A stretch of 64,000 nt of DNA from an uncultured Bacteroidales bacterium (GCA_900314925.1 OMXC01000004.1:44304-108303); one strand, 5' to 3'; positions 42,962 to 52,183 are shown, numbered from the stretch's first letter. Notes: generated from the letters alone by a model not told the origin. Made by a program: numbers and translations.

Positions 42962-43039
42962 ATATTTTTCAACATAAAATCACAACACACTGATTAGCAA
43001 CAACCACCGAAGCACAAATCCCTGCAAACCCTTGTTTCT

Positions 43040-43149
43040 ACGGAGTCCCTACGGACCCCCTACGGACCCTCTTCGGCCGTTCTTCAGTGGACGGCCGTAG
43101 AAAAGCCGACGAAAAGCCGTACCAACTCCGAAGGGACTCCGAAGCCGAT
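43040..43149. repeat. Ten-unit 11-bp array with inverted symmetry
   Basis: Exactly ten 11-mers: ACGGAGTCCCT, ACGGACCCCCT, ACGGACCCTCT, TCGGCCGTTCT, TCAGTGGACGG, CCGTAGAAAAG, CCGACGAAAAG, CCGTACCAACT, CCGAAGGGACT, CCGAAGCCGAT. It lies at the 3' side of the DUF3667 gene. Confidence 0.88.
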
Positions 43150-43171
43150 GGGAGAAAGAGCCAGGATGCTG

Positions 43172-44086
43172 TCAGCCAGCGGCCTGCCTCTTCTTGTAGC
43201 CGTGACGGCCTATGAAGTAGCCGATGGCGGTGATGGCGACGGCCGAGAAGAGAAGGAAGGTGGCTATGATGAAGACCGCCAGGACGGTATCGCCGTTGTA
43301 CTCCATCGCCAGATCGCCGTTGACGAGCGTCATCAGGACAACGATGGAGAAAAACACCATGACCCAGACCACCACACACAGCAGCGTGCGCCACAGGGTG
43401 CCCCATACGCTGTAGCCGAACAGCTGGCGGTAAGCGACGACATAATAGAACGGTACGAGCAGCACAACGTATTTAAAGAACCACATGAAGAGGAGCAGTA
43501 TCAGCATCAGGGTGCTCATATACACCTGTATCATGATGCCCTCCGGCAGCGTGTGGCGCGTGTGGCGCGGCGCAAAGCGGAAGAGATAGCGCGTGGGGAG
43601 TATCAGTATCATAGTCATGAACATAGCGCCCCACCCCGGGTGTGCGGCAAGCCAGTCGTTGGACTTGTTGATAAAATCGTACTGCGTATCCACTTCGGCC
43701 ACCGCAGGCTCAATGGCGATACCGGATAACTGCTTGACGACGACATAGACGAGGGCCACGATGAAGAGCATGTTGACGGGTGTGTAGCTGACCTGCCGGC
43801 GACCGCTGATGTAGTCGCCGATGAGGTAGCCCGGACGCAAGAGGAGCTGCAGCAGGGTGTGTGGCAGCGAACGAGAGTCCATGCCCCAGACGGTCATCAC
43901 ACACTCATACACCCAGCGCCACGTGATGCGGCCGTCGCCAGCATCCTGACGGCAGACGGGGCAGTAGTTGCCCTCGAACCCGTTGCCGCAGTTGGCACAG
44001 CGGTGCTTGCCGGCATCCTTTATCTTGAAGCAGACAGGGTCTTTCTGCCAGGCACGGAAACGCGCCCATAGCTGCCTGATGCCCAT
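43172..44086 (-). CDS. DUF3667 family membrane protein
   Basis: From ATG 44086 the protein has 304 aa. The N-terminal zinc ribbon (HRCANCGNGFEGNYCPVC) and following ITWRWVYE and LPHTLLQLLLRPGYLIGDYISG are the marks of DUF3667, found in Bacteroidetes. Five or so membrane segments follow. Function unknown. The frame is open upstream, but those codons are antisense-like and lie inside the YjiH gene end. It starts 11 bases after the YjiH-family stop. Confidence 0.85.
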   Translation of the reverse strand: MGIRQLWARFRAWQKDPVCFKIKDAGKHRCANCGNGFEGNYCPVCRQDAGDGRITWRWVYECVMTVWGMDSRSLPHTLLQLLLRPGYLIGDYISGRRQVSYTPVNMLFIVALVYVVVKQLSGIAIEPAVAEVDTQYDFINKSNDWLAAHPGWGAMFMTMILILPTRYLFRFAPRHTRHTLPEGIMIQVYMSTLMLILLLFMWFFKYVVLLVPFYYVVAYRQLFGYSVWGTLWRTLLCVVVWVMVFFSIVVLMTLVNGDLAMEYNGDTVLAVFIIATFLLFSAVAITAIGYFIGRHGYKKRQAAG

Positions 44087-44097
44087 GGGTGCAGAGC

Positions 44098-45402
44098 TTA
44101 GAATATCAGCGCCAGCAACACCCAGAGCCAGTGGGCTGCCACACCGGCACAGAGGCCGCCGATGGTGTGAGCCCCGATGGCCTTGCCGATGAGCTTGCGG
44201 TAGCCGAGGCTGTCGAGCATGGCGGTGTGGGTGCTGAGGTAGCCGCTCCAGCACATACCCATGGCCGTGAAGACGGCGATGGCGTTGTTGTTGATGATGC
44301 CGTCGGCGATGAACTTGGGCACCAGACCAATGGCGGCGCCCACAGCGCCCAAGGCGGTGATGGGGAAACTGACCAGCGCGCCGCTCTCGAAGCCGAAGAG
44401 CCAGTAGAAGACCACGTTAATCTTGTCGGCCAGCCATGTGATGACCGGCACGCCCTCGTAGGCCACGCCCTGGTAGGTGCCGTCGGCGCCCGCGGGGCCG
44501 AAGGTGAGCATCATGACGATGGTGGAGATGCAGAGCACGCCAGGGATGATGGCCACGCCGATGCCAACGCCGCTCTTGCCGCCGTCGAGCATGGCGTTGA
44601 GGAAACGCTGGAAGGCGTTGCCCTCGCTCTTGAAGGAGATGTTCTGCTCGGTGCCCTCCTCCTCGGTGACGGGGCAGTCCATCTCGGGGTAGCTCTTCAG
44701 CGTGAAGCGCTGCATGAGGCGGGTGCTGATGATGCTGCCGAGGACGGCTCCCAGCAGGCCCACAAGGGCGCCCTTGCCGAAGCCGAGGCCCGTCATGAAG
44801 GCTATCACCACCAGGCCCATGCCGAAGGCGGTGCCGAAGTTGGTCAGCGAGACCAGCTGGTATTTCTTGAAGTAGCGGGCGAAGTTGTTGTCCTTGGCCA
44901 GCGAGATGATGGCGGGGTTGTCGCTGAGGAAGGTCATCACGGCGCCCAGGGCCGCCACGCCGGGCAGGTTGTAGAGCGGCTTCATCAGGGGGCGCAGGAT
45001 GTTCTCCATCAGGCGCACCACGCCGAACTCGGTGAGCAGCTTGCTGATGGCGCCCATCAGCACGCAGATGGCCATGATGTAGAACACCGTCTCGAGCAGC
45101 AGGTGGTAGGCCGTCTGCATGAAGGTGTTGAGCATGTTGGGCAGCGTCATCCTGTAGGCCAGGAAGCCGAAGAAGGCGAAGAAGCACACCAGGAAGATAA
45201 GAGCCTCGAGGCTGCGGCTGGTGGTGAACTTCAGACGGCGCGGTTTGCCGCTCGGCTTGTTGGGGTTGGTCTCGTGGTGACGGAACACCTGGAAGGGGTC
45301 GATGACCGACAGCATGGTGTTAAGCAGGCCGTGTCGATGGCCGCCGTCGTGTGACTTTTGCCCTGTCTCGTTGACCGTAGGGTTTGGCTTATTCTCTGTC
45401 AT
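44098..45402 (-). CDS. YjiH family (nucleoside-recognition/Gate domain) membrane protein
   Basis: The 434-aa protein has a soluble basic N-terminus (1-60) and about ten membrane segments. FVCFFAFFGFLAYR is not a signal peptide but the first helix. MGAISKLLTEFGVVRLMENIL, FLSDNPAIISLAKD and NFGTAFGMGLVVIAFM are conserved in YjiH proteins, whose Gate domains are shared with spore-maturation and nucleoside transporters. Transport substrate unknown. It starts three bases after the porin-like gene ends. Confidence 0.88.
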   Translation of the reverse strand: MTENKPNPTVNETGQKSHDGGHRHGLLNTMLSVIDPFQVFRHHETNPNKPSGKPRRLKFTTSRSLEALIFLVCFFAFFGFLAYRMTLPNMLNTFMQTAYHLLLETVFYIMAICVLMGAISKLLTEFGVVRLMENILRPLMKPLYNLPGVAALGAVMTFLSDNPAIISLAKDNNFARYFKKYQLVSLTNFGTAFGMGLVVIAFMTGLGFGKGALVGLLGAVLGSIISTRLMQRFTLKSYPEMDCPVTEEEGTEQNISFKSEGNAFQRFLNAMLDGGKSGVGIGVAIIPGVLCISTIVMMLTFGPAGADGTYQGVAYEGVPVITWLADKINVVFYWLFGFESGALVSFPITALGAVGAAIGLVPKFIADGIINNNAIAVFTAMGMCWSGYLSTHTAMLDSLGYRKLIGKAIGAHTIGGLCAGVAAHWLWVLLALIF

Positions 45403-45405
45403 GGC

Positions 45406-46455
45406 TTATTGCTTGATAAGTTTGTAAAAGTCCATCGTCCACGTGGCGCCAAGGTTGAAGTTCCACGTGTTGTCTATCTCCGTGTTGTTCACCCACTCCT
45501 GCATGCGGCAGACGTAGGTGTGCAGACGCACACTCTTCAGCCCCTTGGGGAACCACTCAAAGCCCAGGCCATAGCGGCTGTAGGTGTGGCCGGCACGGAG
45601 CAGGTGGTCGAGCGCCACGGCGGAGTTGAGGTCCACCTCAGACTTGTTCTGCTCGAACATGCCCTTGACAAAGATGTTGAACTCCGGCGTGAAGTAGTAG
45701 TTGGCACAGCTCACCACACCGAAGTTCTTGCCCCAGTCGTCGAACGAGAGGGCATGGTGCATGAAGTCAACGTATATGTCCCACTTGTCGAAGACGACCT
45801 TGTTGCCTATCATCGTCAGGTTCATGAACTTGCTCCACTCGCGCTCTATCATGCTGGTGCTCCAGATAGTCTGCCAATGGCCCACGGTGCCATACCAGCA
45901 CAGGTTGTACGACACCAGGCCGGCGTCGTAGCTCAGGCCCGTGGAGTTGATGTAGGGCGAGTTGGTCACCTGCGCCACCAGTGTGTGGTTGCCGTCGTCG
46001 CTGATCCACGCCCCGCTGACACCCAGCTGGAAGCAGTAGATGTTGTTCCACAGGGTGGTGGGGAAGTATACGTCGATGGGCGAGGCGTCATACTCAAAGC
46101 CGCCCATGGCCATGGCATCCTTGCCGAAGCGCAGGCGCCAGTTGGCGGTGGGCTTGTAGTCGAGGTAGAGGAAGTCGGTGTTGTCGAAGAACATCACGGA
46201 GCCTTTGTTGGCGATGATGCGCTGCTTGAAGTAATAGCTGAAGCCGGAGCCGAAGTTGCCGCCGAGCATCAGGTTGAAATACTTGCCGTGGAAGCCGAAG
46301 TTGGGGGTGCTGTCCGTGGTGAACAGCTCACCGTCGGCACGTGCCTCGAGCTTGAGTTTGTTTATGGCGTCGCCCCATGTTATCTGTCCGTTGACGCCAA
46401 GCGACGAGGCCAACAGCATGGCCGTGAACAGAACTGCTGTAAGTTTTGTTTTCAA
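45406..46455 (-). CDS. Porin-like outer membrane protein
   Basis: The 349-aa protein has a signal peptide (1-24, cleavage after NGQ) and many amphipathic strands with aromatic girdles (NFGSGFSYYFKQRII, WRLRFGKDAMAMGG, VVSCANYYFTPEFNIFVKG), ending in WTMDFYKLIKQ. It fits the phosphate-selective porin O/P-like (OprP) barrels of Bacteroidetes. In an operon with YjiH and DUF3667 genes; it may form the outer membrane route for the YjiH substrate, which is inference. Confidence 0.75.
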   Translation of the reverse strand: MKTKLTAVLFTAMLLASSLGVNGQITWGDAINKLKLEARADGELFTTDSTPNFGFHGKYFNLMLGGNFGSGFSYYFKQRIIANKGSVMFFDNTDFLYLDYKPTANWRLRFGKDAMAMGGFEYDASPIDVYFPTTLWNNIYCFQLGVSGAWISDDGNHTLVAQVTNSPYINSTGLSYDAGLVSYNLCWYGTVGHWQTIWSTSMIEREWSKFMNLTMIGNKVVFDKWDIYVDFMHHALSFDDWGKNFGVVSCANYYFTPEFNIFVKGMFEQNKSEVDLNSAVALDHLLRAGHTYSRYGLGFEWFPKGLKSVRLHTYVCRMQEWVNNTEIDNTWNFNLGATWTMDFYKLIKQ

Positions 46456-46483
46456 ATTGTTGTGCGTTTATTGATGAGTTACT

Positions 46484-47098
46484 TTATTGTTTCTGTGCAG
46501 CCATATACTGCTCCAGCAGGCGCTGGACGTACTTGCCGAAGACGTCGAACTCGATGTTGACCACCGTGCCTTCGCGGAAGTTGTGGAAGTTGGTCACCTG
46601 GTAGGTGTAGGGGATGATGGCCACGGAGAACATGCCGGGCTCGCTGTCCACCACCGTCAGGCTGACGCCGTTGATGCTGATGCTGCCCTTGGGGACGGTT
46701 ATGCTGGGTGCATTCTTGGCGTCATACTTGAAGTAGAAGCGCCAGCTGCCGTTGTCGTCAACGACCTTGGTGCAGGTGGCCGTCTGGTCCACATGACCCT
46801 GCACGATGTGGCCGTCGAAGCGGCCGTCCATGCGCATGGAGCGCTCCACGTTGACCTCCGTGCCCACCTTCCAAGTGGAGAGGTTGGTCTTCAGCATGGT
46901 CTCGTCCATGGCGGTGACCACGTACTGCTTCTTCTCCTTGTCGACCTTCACCACGGTGAGGCAGCAGCCGTCGTGGGCCATGCTCTGGTCGATGGCCAGC
47001 TCGTCGCCGAAGGGCACTTCGAGGGTGAAGTGGTAGTTGGTATTCTCTTTCTCTATCTTGACGACCTTGGCCGTCGTTTCTATGATTCCTGTGAACAT
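46484..47098 (-). CDS. ribE: Riboflavin synthase, alpha subunit
   Basis: The 204-aa protein starts MFTGIIE and contains two lumazine-binding repeats, the first with AHDGCCLTVV, the second with ISINGVSLTVVD, and GHIVQGHVDQTA between them. It joins two 6,7-dimethyl-8-ribityllumazine molecules to give riboflavin. No FMN riboswitch is seen upstream; the 45-base gap to the peptidase gene holds a heptamer array. Confidence 0.96.
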   Translation of the reverse strand: MFTGIIETTAKVVKIEKENTNYHFTLEVPFGDELAIDQSMAHDGCCLTVVKVDKEKKQYVVTAMDETMLKTNLSTWKVGTEVNVERSMRMDGRFDGHIVQGHVDQTATCTKVVDDNGSWRFYFKYDAKNAPSITVPKGSISINGVSLTVVDSEPGMFSVAIIPYTYQVTNFHNFREGTVVNIEFDVFGKYVQRLLEQYMAAQKQ

Positions 47099-47100
47099 GG

Positions 47101-47135
47101 TAAGGCTTAAGGTTTAAAGTTTAAGGTTTAAGGCA
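47101..47135. repeat. Five heptamers TAARGYT between peptidase and ribE
   Basis: Units TAAGGCT, TAAGGTT, TAAAGTT, TAAGGTT, TAAGGCA are contiguous, ending two bases before the ribE start on the minus strand. Confidence 0.8.
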
Positions 47136-47143
47136 TCGGGGGC

Positions 47144-49126
47144 TTATTTTAGGAAGTCCTCGTAGTACTGGAACATCTTCTGGTAGAGGTGGAGGCGTTC
47201 GCGGCCGAGGACGTTGTGCTCGTGGTGGGGGTAGGCGAAGTAGTCGACCTGCTTGTAGTTGTTTATGCAGCGCTCGATGAACTCGGTGCTGTGCTGCGGC
47301 ACCACGGTGTTGTCCTCGGCGCCCTGAATGACGAGCAGGCGTCCCTGGAGGTTCTTGGCCTTGTTCAGCAACGAGGTGGCCTCGTAGCCCTCGGGGTTCT
47401 CCTGCGGGGTGTCCATATAGCGCTCGCCATACATGATCTCATACCACTTCCAGTCGATGACGGGGCCGCCGGCGCAGCCCACCTTGAACACCTCGGGGTG
47501 TGCCAGCTTCATGGTGATGGTCATGAAGCCGCCGAAGCTCCAGCCCTCAACACCCATGCGGTCCTTGTCGACGTAGGGGAGACTCTGCAGGAACTTGACG
47601 CCCTCCATCTGGTCCGCCATCTCAATCTCGCCGAGGCGGCGGTGCGTGCAGCTCTCGAACTCGAAGCCACGATTGTCGGTGCCGCGGTTGTCGAGGGTGA
47701 AGACCACATAGCCCTGCTGGGCGAGACGGAGGAAGTAGAGATTGCCACCGGCCAGCCAACTGTCGGTGACCAGCTGTGAGTGCGGGCCACCGTAGACGTA
47801 GACCAGCGTGGGATACTTCTCCCCGGGTTTCATGTTGGGAGGGGTAATCAATCTGTAATACAGGTCTGTCTTGCCGTCAGCAGCCTTGATGGTGCCGAGC
47901 TTCACCGCAGGCATGGCGTAATCCTTGAGCGGGTTCTCGGAGCGATAGAAGTAGTAAGGCTCGGGATACTTGCGCGGGGCGATGTTCAAGTAATAGGCGG
48001 CGGCAGGCATATCGACAGCGCTGTAGGCACACACCATACGGGTGCCGTCGTCGTTGATGACCACCGTGTTGGTGCCCTTGCCACCGGTGAGGCGGTCCAT
48101 GGTGCCTTTCTTGAGGTTCACGCGGTAGGCGTCGCGACCAGCGAGGTTGTCCTTGTTGGCATAGACAAAGATATTCTCGCCCTTCTTGTCGAACTGTATG
48201 AAGCCCTCGACCTCATACTCGCCCTTGGTCACCTGCTTCACCATGCTGCCGTCGGCATTGTAGAGGTAGAGGTGCTTGTAGCCGTCGCGCATCGAAAACC
48301 AGAGGAACTGGTCGCCCTTGGGGGTGAACATCATGGGCTCGCAGGGCTCGACGTAGCGGGAGTTGGTTTCCTCGAAGAGGACTTTCATAAAGGCACCCGT
48401 AGCGGCGTCGTACTGCTCCAGCCACATGTGGTTCTGCTCGCGGTTTACCTTGGCAATGTAGACATACTTCTCGTCGGGGCTCCAAGCCACGTTGGTGAGG
48501 TACATCTCGCGCTCGTGCACGGAGGTGTCGCGGGCGGTGTTGAGGTAGACGAGCTTCCCGGTGGCGGGCTCGTAGACCCCTACCGTCACCCAGTGGCTCT
48601 GCATGCCGGCCATGGGGTACTTGATAGGCATCACCTCGGCTTCGCGGGCCTTGGTGTTCACCAACGGATAGTCGACCACCATGCTCTGGTCCATGCGGTA
48701 GAAGGCCAGTTTCGACTGCTTGGGCGACCAGAAGAGTCCGCCGTTGATGCCGAACTCGTTGCGGTGGACGCTCTCGCCGAGGACGACATTGTAGCCGTCG
48801 CCGCGCTCCACCAGCTTGCCGTCGACCAGCAGGTTGCCATTCTTTTTCTCAACGCGCCCCTCCAACTTGGGGTCGTGGTTTTGGGGCTTGCGCCAATCCT
48901 GCTGCGCCTCGGTGAGCTTGAACTCCTTCTTGCCATCGAAGCCGTAGACCTCGCCACCCTTGTAGTAGGTAACCGTCTTGCCGTCGGGGGCAAAGACGAA
49001 ACTCATCGCCTCGCGCTGGGGGTAGAGGTTGCGGTCCATCAGCTGGTCCCACTGCAGAAGTCTCTCCTGCGCAAAAGCGGTGCCTGCAATAAGCAGCACC
49101 GCCATAGTCATAAATATTTTTTTCAT
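47144..49126 (-). CDS. S9 family dipeptidyl/tripeptidyl peptidase (DPP IV-like)
   Basis: The 660-aa protein has a signal peptide (1-19), a DPP IV-type beta-propeller with YPLVNTKAREAEVMPIKYPM and VAWSPDEKYVYIAKVNR, and a C-terminal alpha/beta hydrolase with nucleophile GWSFGGFMT, the Asp in QGAEDNTV and the His near HHEHNV. Substrate-recognition Glu pair region resembles prolyl tripeptidyl peptidase as well as DPP IV, so the exact release is open. Periplasmic or outer membrane peptide use. It starts one base after the glycosyltransferase gene ends. Confidence 0.9.
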   Translation of the reverse strand: MKKIFMTMAVLLIAGTAFAQERLLQWDQLMDRNLYPQREAMSFVFAPDGKTVTYYKGGEVYGFDGKKEFKLTEAQQDWRKPQNHDPKLEGRVEKKNGNLLVDGKLVERGDGYNVVLGESVHRNEFGINGGLFWSPKQSKLAFYRMDQSMVVDYPLVNTKAREAEVMPIKYPMAGMQSHWVTVGVYEPATGKLVYLNTARDTSVHEREMYLTNVAWSPDEKYVYIAKVNREQNHMWLEQYDAATGAFMKVLFEETNSRYVEPCEPMMFTPKGDQFLWFSMRDGYKHLYLYNADGSMVKQVTKGEYEVEGFIQFDKKGENIFVYANKDNLAGRDAYRVNLKKGTMDRLTGGKGTNTVVINDDGTRMVCAYSAVDMPAAAYYLNIAPRKYPEPYYFYRSENPLKDYAMPAVKLGTIKAADGKTDLYYRLITPPNMKPGEKYPTLVYVYGGPHSQLVTDSWLAGGNLYFLRLAQQGYVVFTLDNRGTDNRGFEFESCTHRRLGEIEMADQMEGVKFLQSLPYVDKDRMGVEGWSFGGFMTITMKLAHPEVFKVGCAGGPVIDWKWYEIMYGERYMDTPQENPEGYEATSLLNKAKNLQGRLLVIQGAEDNTVVPQHSTEFIERCINNYKQVDYFAYPHHEHNVLGRERLHLYQKMFQYYEDFLK

Positions 49127-49127
49127 A

Positions 49128-49853
49128 TCAATAATTACTCCAGTTGCGGAACTTGAGGTTGAAGACGCCGAAGAAGGCCTCCTTGAATATCTTCATGCTC
49201 ATCTTGCTGGTGCCGAGGACGCGGTCGGTGAAGACTATGGGCACCTCGTAGACCTTGAAGCCCAGGCGCGTGGCCGTGTACTTCATCTCGATCTGGAAGG
49301 CGTAGCCGACGAACTTCACCTTGTCGAACTTCATGCGTTCCAGCACGCGGCGGCTCCAGCAGACGAAGCCGGCGGTGGCATCGCATACCTTCATGCCGGT
49401 GACGATGCGGACGTATTTCGAGGCGTAGTAGCTCATCAGCAGGCGCCCAATGGGCCAATTGACCACCGACACCTTGCCGCCCACATAGCGCGAGCCCACC
49501 ACCACGTCGCCCTTGCCGCTGGCGCAAGCGTCGTAGAGGCGCACCAGGTCGTCGGGGTTGTGGCTGAAGTCGGCATCCATCTCAATCATATAGTCGTAGC
49601 CGTGCTCGTTGCCCCAGCGCATGCCGTCGAGGTAGGCGGTGCCGAGACCCAGCTTGCCTTTGCGTTCCACAATGAACAGGCGCTCCGGAAACTCCTTCAT
49701 CAGCCGCTTGACGATGTCGGCGGTGCCGTCGGGAGAATTGTCTTCGACGATGAGCATATCGAACTCCTTGGGGAGCGAAAAGACCTTGCGGATGATGGCC
49801 TCAATGTTCTCTTTCTCGTTGTAGGTCGGGGTGATAACAAGTGTGTCGGACAT
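49128..49853 (-). CDS. Polyprenol-phosphate mannosyltransferase-like GT2
   Basis: The 241-aa protein is a Dpm1-like glycosyltransferase: ITPTYNEKENIEAIIRKV, IVEDNSPDGTADIV, the DxD motif EMDADFSHNPDD, and VVGSRYVGG. There is no C-terminal membrane domain, so it is the soluble type. It would charge a polyprenyl phosphate with mannose or another hexose for envelope glycosylation. First gene of the operon that includes the peptidase and ribE. Promoter TAATTTTG on the minus strand at 49879-49886. Confidence 0.9.
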   Translation of the reverse strand: MSDTLVITPTYNEKENIEAIIRKVFSLPKEFDMLIVEDNSPDGTADIVKRLMKEFPERLFIVERKGKLGLGTAYLDGMRWGNEHGYDYMIEMDADFSHNPDDLVRLYDACASGKGDVVVGSRYVGGKVSVVNWPIGRLLMSYYASKYVRIVTGMKVCDATAGFVCWSRRVLERMKFDKVKFVGYAFQIEMKYTATRLGFKVYEVPIVFTDRVLGTSKMSMKIFKEAFFGVFNLKFRNWSNY

Positions 49854-49878
49854 AATATATATTCTTTATAACTGGCTG

Positions 49879-49886
49879 CAAAATTA
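49879..49886 (-). promoter_or_regulatory. Promoter -7 box of the GT2 operon
   Basis: The minus strand reads TAATTTTG, 26 bases before the start codon. Confidence 0.65.
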
Positions 49887-50046
49887 CGAAATAATTTTCA
49901 ATCATGAAAAAAAAAGTTAAAAAGCCCTCCGCCACCATAAGCAACAGGTCAATGTCGGGAAATTGTCAACAACACCGGCACAATCCCAGCCAACATCTTC
50001 AGTAAAAGGACATTAAACCGCAAACCAAGTTCAGAAAAACACCCGA

Positions 50047-50372
50047 GCGTTACAGCGTTACAGCGTTACAGTTCCCATTTTGCTTTTCCTCCTACCCCAA
50101 ATTATACCTTATATCTATATATCTATATATAATTATATATAGATATATAGATATAAGAATTTTTTTTTGACTTTTCAAATAGGAGATTTCGAACTGTAAC
50201 GCTGTAACGCTGTAACGCCTCAACCACAACTTCGCAACCACCCTGCCGATAACACGCTGGCATACAACTACTACCAAAGACAAAAATCCGCTTTTGCCTA
50301 TTTTTATTGGCTTTGCAGGTCCTTAACGGCTACTAGACGGCTACTAAACGGCTAGTAGACCTACTGAAGACC
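50047..50372 (-). repeat. Composite repeat element, copy B
   Basis: Read on the minus strand it repeats the plan of copy A: 11-mers (50324-50372; on the plus strand TAACGGCTACT, AGACGGCTACT, AAACGGCTAGT, AGACCTACTGA), a spacer of about 105 bases, then a 172-bp hairpin element with arms 50192-50218 and 50047-50073 and a TATATCTA centre. The octamer is GCGTTACA here instead of GCGTAACA. It fills most of the gap 49854-50578. Confidence 0.85.
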
Positions 50373-50529
50373 TATACAAACCACCCACCAGCCATCCCGC
50401 CGCACCCGGAAATAATTTACCAGATTTACAAGATTTCGCTCGCGCAGCGAGCAGGAGAATATAGAAATTTATAACTCAGCAATTTACAGAAAAATAGAAA
50501 AATTATCCCGCTATTTGGATTTTTTTTCT
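50373..50529. other. AT-rich leader region without gene
   Basis: Only the upstream region of iorA; one GCTCGCGCAGCGAGC perfect hairpin near 50437-50451. The kor/fdx palindrome is not present. Confidence 0.5.
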
Positions 50530-50537
50530 TACCTTTG
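50530..50537 (+). promoter_or_regulatory. Promoter -7 box of iorAB
   Basis: TACCTTTG lies 42 bases before the iorA start. Confidence 0.75.
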
Positions 50538-50578
50538 CAACTCAAATCAGAATTAAGTATTAACAAAAATATAGTATT

Positions 50579-52165
50579 ATGTCAAAACTCCTCCTTTTAG
50601 GCGACGAGGCTATAGCACAGGCATTTATCGATGCCGGCGGCAGCGCCATCAACAGCTACCCGGGCACCCCGTCGACCCAGATTACCGAATATGTGATGAA
50701 GAGCAAACAGGCCAAAGAGCAGGGCGTGGTGGCCAACTGGTGCGCCAACGAGAAGACCGCCCTCGAGGCCTCCATCGGCGTGGCCTACAGCGGCAAGCGC
50801 GCCATGACCTGCATGAAGCACGTGGGCCTCAACGTCTGCGGCGACCCCTTCATGAACGCCTCCATCATCGGCACCAAGGGTGTCATCATCGTGGTGGCCG
50901 ACGACCCCAGCATGTTCTCCAGCCAGGACGAGCAGGACAGCCGCTACTACGGCCACTGGGCCATGATCCCCATGCTCGAGCCGAGCAACCAGCAGGAGGC
51001 CTACGACATGGTCTTCGCCGGCTATGACCTCAGCGAGCAGCTGGGCACCCCCATCCTGATGCGCATCCCCACGCGTCTGGCCCACAGCCGCGCCGGCGTC
51101 GAGCGCAAGCCCGTCCGCGCCCAGAACCCCCTCAGCAGCCCCAGCGACCCCAAGAGCTACGTGCTGCTCCCGGTGAACGCCAAGCGCCTCTACCGCGACC
51201 TGATCGACAAGCAGCCCAAGTTCACCAAGATGAGCGAGGAGTGCGGCTTCAACCAGTACATCCCCGGCGAGGACAAGAGCCGCGGCATCATCACCACCGG
51301 CATCGCCTTCAACTACCTGCAGGAAAACTTCCCCGGCGGCAAGTGCCCCTATCCCGTGGTGAAGATCACGCAATACCCCCTGCCTTTCAACATGCTCAAC
51401 AAGCTCTATGACGAGGTGCAGGAAATCCTCGTGCTTGAGGACGGCCAGCCCTTCGTCGAGGAGCACATCAAAGGCTTCCTGGGTAAAGGCAAGCCCGTGC
51501 ACGGCCGCCTGGACGAGACCATCCGCCGCGACGGTGAGCTGAACGCCGAGAAGGTGGCTGCCGCCCTCGGCAAGCCCATGCCCAAAGGCCCGTCGGTGCC
51601 CGAGGTGGTCACCAACCGCCCGCCGGCCCTCTGCCAGGGTTGCCCCCACATCGACAGCTACCAGGCCGTCATCGACGTGATGAAGAAGTATCCCAACGGA
51701 CGCGTCTTCGGCGACATCGGATGCTACACCCTCGGCTTCAACATGGGTGCCATCGACACCACCGTCTGCATGGGTGCCTCGATCACCATGGCCAAGGGAG
51801 CCGCCGAGATGGGCATCTTCCCCGCCATCGGCGTCATCGGCGACGGCACGTTCGGCCACAGCGGCATGACCGGTCTGCTCGACTGCGTCAACGAGAAGGC
51901 CAACGTCGTCATCATGATCCTCGACAACGACATCACCGCCATGACCGGCGGCCAGCCCTCGAGCGCCAACATGAAGCTCTTCAACATCTGCAAGGGCCTC
52001 GGCGTCGACGAGAAGCACATCCGCCACATCGTGCCGCTGCCCAAGAACCACGACGAGTTCATGAAAATCCTCGAAGAAGAGATTGCCTACGAGGGCGTGA
52101 GCGTCATCATCCCGCAGCGCGTCTGCATCGTCGAGAACAAGAAACGTATTGCTGCTAACAAATAA
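50579..52165 (+). CDS. iorA: Indolepyruvate:ferredoxin oxidoreductase, alpha subunit
   Basis: The 528-aa protein has the N-terminal pyrimidine domain (NSYPGTPSTQITEYV, NEKTALEASIGVAYSG), and a C-terminal TPP domain with LCQGCPHIDSY, GDIGCYTLGF, IGDGTFGHSGMTG and NDITAMTGGQ. It oxidises indolepyruvate and other aryl pyruvates from aromatic amino acid breakdown. Archaeal IorA ends with an 8-Cys ferredoxin domain; this one stops after the TPP domain (CIVENKKRIAANK), so a separate ferredoxin must take the electrons. Confidence 0.93.
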   Translation: MSKLLLLGDEAIAQAFIDAGGSAINSYPGTPSTQITEYVMKSKQAKEQGVVANWCANEKTALEASIGVAYSGKRAMTCMKHVGLNVCGDPFMNASIIGTKGVIIVVADDPSMFSSQDEQDSRYYGHWAMIPMLEPSNQQEAYDMVFAGYDLSEQLGTPILMRIPTRLAHSRAGVERKPVRAQNPLSSPSDPKSYVLLPVNAKRLYRDLIDKQPKFTKMSEECGFNQYIPGEDKSRGIITTGIAFNYLQENFPGGKCPYPVVKITQYPLPFNMLNKLYDEVQEILVLEDGQPFVEEHIKGFLGKGKPVHGRLDETIRRDGELNAEKVAAALGKPMPKGPSVPEVVTNRPPALCQGCPHIDSYQAVIDVMKKYPNGRVFGDIGCYTLGFNMGAIDTTVCMGASITMAKGAAEMGIFPAIGVIGDGTFGHSGMTGLLDCVNEKANVVIMILDNDITAMTGGQPSSANMKLFNICKGLGVDEKHIRHIVPLPKNHDEFMKILEEEIAYEGVSVIIPQRVCIVENKKRIAANK

Positions 52166-52183
52166 AACGAAGTGTTAAACGGT

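Noticed and set aside
47099..47143. FMN riboswitch before ribE
   Set aside because: The gap has only heptamer words and no RFN element; ribE is within an operon.
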